From the NCBI GenBank assembly GCA_021292105.1, contig CM037864.1, forward strand, positions 39,461,486-39,525,485: DNA of 64,000 nucleotides, in the 5' to 3' direction. The notes beneath the pieces were generated by a model. It did no database searches. It saw only the letters and a list, made by a program, of their open reading frames with translations, and was not told the origin of the DNA. The number at the start of each line of letters is the position of its first letter. Positions within the stretch are counted from its first letter, which is position 1. This document shows, one piece after another, positions 56,239 to 64,000 of the stretch. The translations under genes were made by a program, and so were the position numbers. This stretch comes from Anadara kagoshimensis. Taxonomy: Eukaryota > Mollusca > Bivalvia > Arcoida > Arcidae.

Positions 56239-58550
56239 AAACAAGAGGCCCATGGGCCTTATACGCTCACCTGATAACTAATGGCTAGCTGATAGATTTA
56301 AAGTAAACATAAATACTAAACCCCAATGACTTTTTTCTTTACATGAAAATGATCATTGTATCAATACCTACAACATTCTAATATACATGCCTATACAAAA
56401 ATTTTATAGTTTTCCAGATAATTAGCCATTTCAGTATTGATTTGCATCTGTGACCTTGACCTTTGAACCCATGACCGTTTACTATACATCAAAATGATCG
56501 TCGTATCAATACCTACAACATTCTAATATACAAGCCTATACAAAAATTTTATAGTTTTCGAGATAATTAACCATTTCGGTATTGTTTCGCATCTGTGACC
56601 TTGACCTTTAAACCCATGCCCTTTTTTAATACATCAAAATGATCGTTGTATCAATATCTACAACATTCTAATATACATGCCTATACAAAAATTTTATAGT
56701 TTTCGAGATAATTAACCATTTCGGTATTGTTTCGCATCTGTGACCTTGACCTTTAAACCCATGACCTTTTTTAATACATCAAAATGATTGTTGTATCAAT
56801 ACCTACAACATTCTAATATACATGCCTATACAAAGTTTATAGTTTTCAAGATAATTAACCATTTCAGTATTGATTCTCATCTATGACCTTGACCTTTGAA
56901 CCCATGACCTTTTTCTATACATCAAAATGATCGTTGTATCAATACCTACAACATTCTAATATACATGCCTATACAAAAAGTTTATAGTTTTCGAGATAAT
57001 TAACCATTTCAGTATTGATTCACATCTGTGACCTTGACCTTTGAACCCATGACCTTTTTCTATACATCAAAATGATCGTTGTATCAATACCTACAACATT
57101 CTAATATACATGCCTATACAAAAAGTTTATAGTTTTCAAGATAATTAACCATTTCGGTGTTGTTTCGCATCTCTGACCTTGACCTTTGAACCCATGAACT
57201 TTTTCTATACATCAAAATGATTGTTGTATCAATACCTACAACATTCTAATATAAATGCCTATACAAAAAGTTGATAGTTTTTGAGATAATTAACCATTTC
57301 GGTATTGTTTCGCATCTGTGACCTTGACCTTTGAACCCATGACCTTTTTCTATACATCAAAATGATTGTTGTATCAATATCTACAACATTCTAATATAAA
57401 TGCCTATACAAAAAGTTTATAGTTTTCGAGATAATTAACCATTTCTGTATTGTTTTGCATCTGTGACCTTGACCTTTGAACCCATGACCTTTTTCTATAC
57501 ATCAAAATGATCGTTGTATCAGTACCTACAACATTCTGATATACATGCCTATACAAAAAGTTTATAGTTTTCGAGATAATTAACCATTTCGGTGTTGTTT
57601 CGCATCTGTGACCTTGACCTTTGAACCCATGACCTTTTTCTATACATCAAAATGATTGTTGTATCAATACCTACAACATTCTAATATACATGCCTATACA
57701 AATAGTTTATAGTTTTCAAGATAATTAACCATTTCGGTATTGTTTCGCATCTGTGACCTTGACCTTTGAACCCATGACCTTTTTCTATACATCAAAATGA
57801 TCGTTGTATCAATACCTACAACATTCTAATATAAATGCCTATACAAAAAGTTTATAGTTTTCGAGATAATTAACCATTTCTGTATATTTTCGCATCTGTG
57901 ACCTTGACCTTTGAACCCATGACCTTTTTCTATACATCAAAATGATCGTTGTATCAATACCTACAACATTCTAATATACATGCCTATACAAAAAGTTTAT
58001 AGTTTTCGAGATAATAATTATAATCAGAGGTAAAAAAAATTAGGTCATGACCTTCACAATTGACCTTGACCTCATTTTGAAGATACTAACAAGATGATGT
58101 CAAAACTGAAAACCCCATGTCATTACCTGGTCAAGTAGTCAAATTATAACAATTTGAAGCTATTTTACGATTTTTTCAAAATTAAACGCAAAAACGCGTA
58201 ACCTATTTTTCGACCGAATTTCACATAATGAACAAACTATATGCTTAAGACCCTAGAGAAGCCAAATATCACATCAGATTTTTTCTCCAAACAATACTTT
58301 CGGAGAAGAAGATTTTTTAAGATTTTTGCACCCCTAGGTCACCTTGACCTAGTTATGGTAGCCATGGCAACGCCACGAACAAATCTGAATTGCACCGACC
58401 CAAACATGCTTCTGACCAAGTCTCGTTGAAATCTGCCAAGTACTTTCAGAGGAGAAGTCGAAAATGTGTGTTAACGACGCACGCACACACGCACATACAC
58501 ACGCTGCACCATACCATAAGCTCACATGACCTTTGGTCAGGTGAGCTAAA
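56239..58550 (+). mobile_element. Pearl/BIV160-type element 2 (11 tandem units)
   Basis: Begins AACAAGAGGCCCATGGGCCT with GCTCACCTGAT; ends TGGTCAGGTGAGCTAAAAA, an inverted subterminal match. Eleven ~145-bp GTGACCTTGACCTTT units at about 56450-58015, then the shared right block with TTCACAATTGACCTTGACC and GCAAAAACGCGTAACCTATT, and a CGCACACACG microsatellite. Units here are more alike than in element 1. Intergenic between RPS10 and RPL32. Confidence 0.82.
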
Positions 58551-58960
58551 AACCCGAACAGCAGTGACCTACCTGACCCTAAATGCCCTGATGTAACTTT
58601 GAATGAGGCCCAATTGGTGTATAAACAATCAAATTACCAATATTTTCGCAAAATTTCTCTATGTACAGGAGAACTGAACAATAATGTTTTTAATTAAAAA
58701 TATAATTTGGTTAGGTCAGTGCATTTTATTGATAGTTTTAATGGAAACATTTTCCATTAAAAGAAATAAATAATAAAAACTATGTGCACTGAATTTATGG
58801 AAACACAGTAGTTGCATGAACAAAGCAGCATTAAACCTTTTTGCCACTTTTTTTGTTGCGCTAATACAGTAACAGTGGTTACAGGCAAACAATTTTGACC
58901 CATCTGTTTGACCTTTCATTTAATATTAATCACCGACCAAGTGCATCTATGTTGTCATGT

Positions 58961-59055
58961 GCCGATTTTGATTTTTTATTAAAATAATGCATTCAAAATC
59001 AGTTTGTCATGTGCTGATTTTGAATGCATTATTTTAATAAAAAATCAAAATCGGC
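58961..59055. repeat. Perfect 42-bp inverted repeat
   Basis: Arms 58961-59002 and 59014-59055 are exact inverted copies starting GCCGATTTTGATTTTTTATT, loop TTTGTCATGTG (11 bp). The flanks GTCAT/ATGAC extend the pairing. The perfect match implies recent origin or active gene conversion. Confidence 0.92.
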
Positions 59056-59479
59056 ATGACAATGTATAGGGAGCACAGGTGCTAATTTTGTATACATCAT
59101 AATATGTACTGGTCTCGTAGAGTAAACTTGTGCAATGTGTATGTATTAACTTGGATCATAATACTACCTGTGTATTAGATGGAACCTCCTAAATAAATAT
59201 TCCTAGAAAAAGCTCAAATGGACAGGTCAATTTTGTTTGCCTATACAAACTTTAGCATAAATGGACTCTTGGTAATGGATAGCTACCTATTTTGATCCGA
59301 ATCTAAATTTTCGTTTTCCTAAATACAAAAATTTCTTGAATATCGAAGATGAAATCTAGCTTTTGGACTAATTTGATATAACTACAACAACACAAGTACA
59401 TGCCAATTATAGAATGCTCCCTTATTCATTCATTCACATCCTTTATAAAATGAATGATCCCAATGCAAGAAAGTTTGTC

Positions 59480-59605
59480 AGTTGACTTCTCAAAGATTAG
59501 TGGTTTTCTCCTGGCACATGCACTGTGGTTTCCTCCACCATTTCTTAAGTAGTTATGTATAAGCTGGAGAATCTTGACTAGGGCGCAAAATACCATTACT
59601 CTATC
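59480..59605 (+). repeat. SINE family E 3' end
   Basis: GGTTTCCTCCACCATTTCTT, then GCTGGAGAATCTTGACTAGG and GCGCAAAATACCATTAC, matching the tail of the element at 34075-34312. Confidence 0.55.
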
Positions 59606-60994
59606 AAACTTCAATCTTCCTCTTTGACTCTGCTTAAATCTTTTATTAACTACATGAATTTGTTGGTTGTTCCATTTCCAATGAAATGAGTAGAACATAT
59701 CCAAGAACAACATGTGACCTATCTGTCATCAAGGATTTCCCAACTTCGTCAGGGAACCACATGGTCAATATCTCTAAACTTTTTGTGCAGAATGATTTGG
59801 AAAAATGTTCACATCCCAAATTATATGATTGTCTTGAATTATTGAATATTCACAAAGCTAAACTATTGGATTAATGGAATCTGAATTTTACCAATTAAAA
59901 TTGCTTCATTGAAGATATTTATATCCTCCATAAGCATTGTGCATTTATATGAATGGGAAGTTGTTCTTCGTGGTTTAGACTAAGCAAGGTGTAGCAATAG
60001 TAGTGGTTTATGTCTGGGTGAACAAGTTTTTGTGCGTGTGCATACGTCTTTTTATGGTCAGACTTGTGCTAGGGCACACTCTGGGGCGACTTTCAGGTGT
60101 TAGCTCAGTCGGTACACTGCAAACAAACATACCACTCCTCAGTCGCATTATCCTAGCACGGGGTGAACCAGTAAAAACCCTCTTCTTAATACTGGGCACC
60201 AGGTGAGGAAGCAGTATTTCAAATTCTGAAGTCTGATGTAGTTGTAGTTTGAACCCAAGACCACCAATTGCAGATATTCTGCCACTGAGCCATTGAGACT
60301 GTCCCCAACTAAACAGGCAATGGGTATAAATGACAAAATAGTATCTAGAGGCAAACTCTTTCCAGCCAGCAATTCTTAATCTTTACATATTACAATTTAC
60401 ATAAATTAGAACGTCAATATTGACCCTTACTGTAATTGATAACGCTGAATGTTCAGTCTTATCAGGGCCAAGTTGATCAAAGCTCAGTTACCTCAACAAA
60501 ATGGTTAGTGAAAATTTAAATTGCCATCAAAATTAAAAATATTTATTACATAAAGTGCCATTTAAATCGTTTCTACTTGTGAATAGTAATTAAAAGCATA
60601 ATCTTTTTAACAAAAACAAATTGCCCAATATACTTTCACTAACCAACTAGTAAAGCTAACAGAGCTTTGAACATCTGACCACCGACAGTCAAGATTATTT
60701 TGTTCAAGCTATAAACATTCTGATTGAAAAAAGAGTTAGTTGGATGCTTAGGGAAAAAGAACAGTTGCTACCTATTTTTAAGCTTTGGTCAGACCCTGAC
60801 TGGGGTTGGAATCAATGACCCCCCCCCCCCCATGAAAAGAGCAACCTACCAACCTAGCTGCTGTACTGTTGCCTCGAGAAAGTTAAGACAGAAAGAGGTG
60901 GGTCACTTGGAAGGGCAATGAGAACGGGAGCTTTTTCCTCTGCATAAATAATTTAAAATAAAAAAAAACAACATTTTACAGAGATTTTTTTACT

Positions 60995-61153
60995 TTATTC
61001 GTCATCTTCAGAGCGCAGACGAGCATTTGGATTTGTTACTTTAATTGAAAGCTGCTGTGCACGTTCAACAATTTCCTTCCTTTTTCTACTTGAAACATTG
61101 TGTGCAATTTCTGCAGCGAATGTTCTGTTTTGCATCAATAAAACTTCAAGTTC
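60995..61153 (-). CDS. RPL32: RPL32, 60S ribosomal protein L32 (last exon)
   Basis: 53 codons including stop after an acceptor TTGCAG (61154-61159). Translation begins [20 protein letters not shown] and ends [14 protein letters not shown], the conserved C-terminal 52 residues of eukaryotic L32 (about 135 in full). The upstream exons are not found in 61154-64000 and should lie beyond the window's right edge, the intron being at least 2.8 kb and containing pearl element 3. AATAAA at 60994-60999 overlaps the TAA stop and may be the polyadenylation signal. Confidence 0.95.
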   Translation of the reverse strand, partial: ELEVLLMQNRTFAAEIAHNVSSRKRKEIVERAQQLSIKVTNPNARLRSEDDE

Positions 61154-61719
61154 CTGCAATAAAAGAAAACAAAATTCAGATAAATTACGAAACTGGAGGA
61201 TGAAGATCTGCCTCCATTTTTAGGATCCAACATTGAAAATTGTAAACAACCGCAGCAGACGCATATCTGGGGCAACAGAGGCAGGTACAAAACAGATGTG
61301 AGGAAAAATGTATGCAGTCAAATTCTTCCCCGATTAAAATATTGTCTGCTACTGTGAATTTTGAAAAGAATGTCAGCTGCTAAGATTCAGTCAAAGTACA
61401 GTGATTTCTGCTTATGGAACAATTTTAACCTGGAATTGAACAACTGTGTTGTTATACAGTTGAATCTTATGATCAACACAGGGGAATGAAGGTTTCTGTA
61501 CACTTTTTTGATAACCAGGATTCACCCAGAATTTACATTTATTCATTTGTGAAACAGCAAATGCGATTAAATTTGGCAAACAATGACATCAATACCCTTA
61601 TCAACTTACTGTTTCAACATTTAAGCTTTTATCAGAATTGATATGACATGTAGTATTTCACATTACTTACAGTGCTCCAGATAGAGCGCTTAATTGCGTA
61701 ATTACGCAAATCTTTTGGA
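61154..61719. other. RPL32 intron, left part
   Basis: Read on both strands for the missing RPL32 exon; none seen. No clear repeat. Confidence 0.4.
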
Positions 61720-63521
61720 CAACAAGAGGCCCAATAGGGCCTGTACCGCTCACCTGGGCCGTTAACAGCACAAAAACACAATAAATACTACATTTAAGGA
61801 GCAATAACTCTGATGTGGATATTTAGATATTTATGAAACTTGCTACTCGCATCTGTGACCTTGACCTTCGAACCAATGACCATAATCTATATATCAAAAT
61901 GATGATTGCATCAATACCAACAATATTCTAATATACATGCCTATACAAAAAGTTCATAGTTTTCGAGATAATGAATTTTTGGTATTGCTTTGCAACCGTG
62001 ACCTTGACCTTTGGACCCATGACCTTTTTCTATACATCAAAAAGATTGTTGTATTAATACCTACAATATTCTAATATAAATGTCTATATAAAAAGTTTAT
62101 AATATTCAAGATAATTAACGATTTCAGTATTCTTTCGCATCTGTGACCTTGACCTTTAAACCAATGACCTTAATCTATATAACAAAATGATCGTTACATC
62201 AAAACCTACAACATTCAAATATACATGCCTATACAAAAAGCTTATAGTTTTAAAGATATTGAACCATTTCAGTATTCTTTCGCATCTGTGACCTTGACCT
62301 TTAAACCAATGACCTAAATCTATATATCAAAATGATCGTTACATCAAAACCAACAACATTCCAATATACATGTCTATACAAAAAGTTTATAGTTTTGAAG
62401 ATAATTAACGATTATGGTATTGTTTTGCTACTGTGACCTTGACCTTTGGACCCATGACCTTTTTCTATACATCAAAATGATCGTTGTATCAATATCTACA
62501 ACATTCTAATATACATGCTTATACAAAAAGTTCATAGTTTACAAGATAATGAACCATTTCAGTATTCTTATGCATCTGTGACCTTGACCTTTGAACCATG
62601 ACCTTAATCTATATATCAAAATGATCTTTACATCAAAACCAAGAACATTCCAATATACATGCTTATACAAAAAGTTCATAGTTTTCAAGATAATTAACGA
62701 TTTTGGTATTGTTTTGCTAATGTGACCTTGACCTTTGGACCCATGACCTTTTTCTATACATCAAAATAATCGTTGTATCTATACCTACAACATTCTAATA
62801 TACATGCCTATACAAAAAGTTAATAGTTTTCAAGATAATGAACCATTTCAGTTTTCTTTCGCATCTGTGACCTTGACCTTTGCACCAATGACCTTAATCT
62901 ATATATCAAAATAATCATTACATCAATACCAACAATATTCTAATATACATGCCTATATAAAAAGTTTATAGTTTTCGAGATAATAAACAATATTAGAAAG
63001 GTAAAAAATTAGGTCATGACCTTCATAATTGACCTTGACACCATTTTGAAGGTAATTACAAGAATATGTCAAAACTGAAATCCCCATGGCATTATCTGGT
63101 CATATAGTCAAGTTATAACAATTTAAAAATATTTTACGATTTTTGCAAATTTAAACGCAAAAACGCGTAACCTATTTTTAAACCAAATTTCATGAAATGA
63201 ACAAACTTAAAGGTTAAGACTATGTAGAATCCAAATATCACATCAGTTTTTGCCTCCAATGAGTGGTTCAACAGAAGAAGATTTTTTGAGGTTTTGTCTA
63301 TTTTTAGTAACAGCGGCCATCTTGGATAATCGATCGTCATGATTTGAACAAACTATAGTTAGACTCTGTCAAGGACCTTCCATGGCAAATTTGGTTTCAT
63401 TTGGCCCAGTAGTTTCGGAGAAGATTAAAGTTTACTGACGCACGCACGCACGGACGCACGCACGCACGCACGCCTCGCCATGCCATAAGCTCACATGGCC
63501 TTTGGCCTGGTGAGCTAAAAA
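61720..63521 (+). mobile_element. Pearl/BIV160-type element 3 (8 tandem units)
   Basis: Begins ACAACAAGAGGCCCAATAGG with CCGCTCACCTGGGCC and ends GGCCTGGTGAGCTAAAAA. Eight ~145-bp units (about 61850-62990), the TTCATAATTGACCTTGACA right block, and an ACGCACGC microsatellite (63437-63473). In the RPL32 intron. Confidence 0.82.
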
Positions 63522-64000
63522 TGCATTAAATTAAAAATCCATGCATCTTGGAACGCAAAACTAAAAGCTTGTTAAGAATTAGAATGTGACTTTGTGCGTA
63601 TTCATGATAAACCATCTTGATGGCGAGACAACTCAAATTATATATGGTCAATCAATGACATTGATATACATAATAGTAGTTTAAGGTTTGTAAAAGGGAG
63701 ATATTTATTAACAAATCTCCTGTACTTCTGTAATGCACAGGATACATAGCAAAGCACATCGAAATGAACACGCCGACTCATTCCGTTTTTTGGTAAATAA
63801 AACAAATTCTCAATGTGAACTGCAAAATTTAAGAAAATACACATCACTTATCGATGTTAAAGTTTGTGAATCAAACTTATATAAGCAGCCGCGATAAAAT
63901 TGACATTCCGTAATTTTCAAGAGGGTAATATTTGCGATTTTTCTTTCAATTTGTGAAATTAGCAAACATTTTCCATCACACAAAAGGTACCACGTTTATG
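63522..64000. other. RPL32 intron or upstream, right edge
   Basis: AT-rich, no exon recognised on either strand; short ORFs only. Confidence 0.35.

Larger units (their letters stand above)
58551..60994. other. Intergenic between RPS10 and RPL32
   Basis: No supported gene. Contains a perfect palindrome (58961-59055), a SINE family E tail at 59480-59605 and tRNA-like SINE pieces at 60090-60305 (minus strand GGTCTTGGGTTCAAACTAC and GGCTCAGTGGCAGAATATC). A C-run occurs at about 60820. Confidence 0.5.

Noticed and set aside
61154-64000. Search for upstream RPL32 exons
   Set aside because: No stretch on the minus strand resembles the conserved L32 middle or N-terminus; they must lie outside the window.

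Overview
The window is animal nuclear DNA, most likely from a bivalve mollusc. It is AT-rich, its genes are split by GT/AG introns, and it holds three arrays of the roughly 145-bp tandem repeat, with ACGC-type microsatellites at one end, that resembles bivalve pearl/BIV160 elements. It also carries tRNA-derived SINEs, hAT elements and a foldback element. Species cannot be named from the sequence alone.

Layout. Positions 137-7250 are a complete integrated Polinton-like (Maverick-like) element: 6-bp target duplication CATTAG, about 970-bp terminal inverted repeats, a frameshifted packaging-type ATPase, a DDE integrase with a chromodomain, a two-domain PC4-like protein and a small Cys/His protein. 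It has no DNA polymerase B and no recognisable capsid genes. Each inverted repeat carries the same promoter-proximal region and the same 10-base first coding exon, and these splice in frame onto two different second exons, one at each end. Positions 7560-8390 hold a decayed reverse transcriptase and its 3' repeat. Positions 8968-12117 are a 3.15-kb foldback element with 1.49-kb arms. Positions 12511-17413 (minus) are a two-exon, 1326-residue cysteine-rich family-B-type GPCR. Positions 17414-34670 contain no convincing host gene. They hold a direct segmental duplication (21093-24840 and 24842-26535), one copy of which is interrupted by a 2.0-kb insertion, plus SINEs and palindromes.

Positions 34674-48153 (minus) are a ten-exon EDEM2 gene (884 residues; ER mannosidase-like protein of glycoprotein quality control) with an extra acidic/lysine-rich C-terminal region. 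Head to head with it, 48191-55272 (plus) is RPS10 (169 residues, six exons, the first non-coding). Only 37 bp separate the EDEM2 start codon from the predicted RPS10 5' end, so they probably share a bidirectional promoter. At 60995-61153 (minus) is the last exon of RPL32; the rest lies beyond the window.

The three housekeeping genes (EDEM2, RPS10, RPL32) have introns loaded with transposons: two nested hAT elements and a third hAT, an inverted pair of the same short TIR element, two copies of a TACTGTAA MITE, and pearl-type arrays. The exon joins given here were made by hand. Reading frame is kept across every EDEM2, RPS10 and GPCR junction, and the summed coding lengths are multiples of three.
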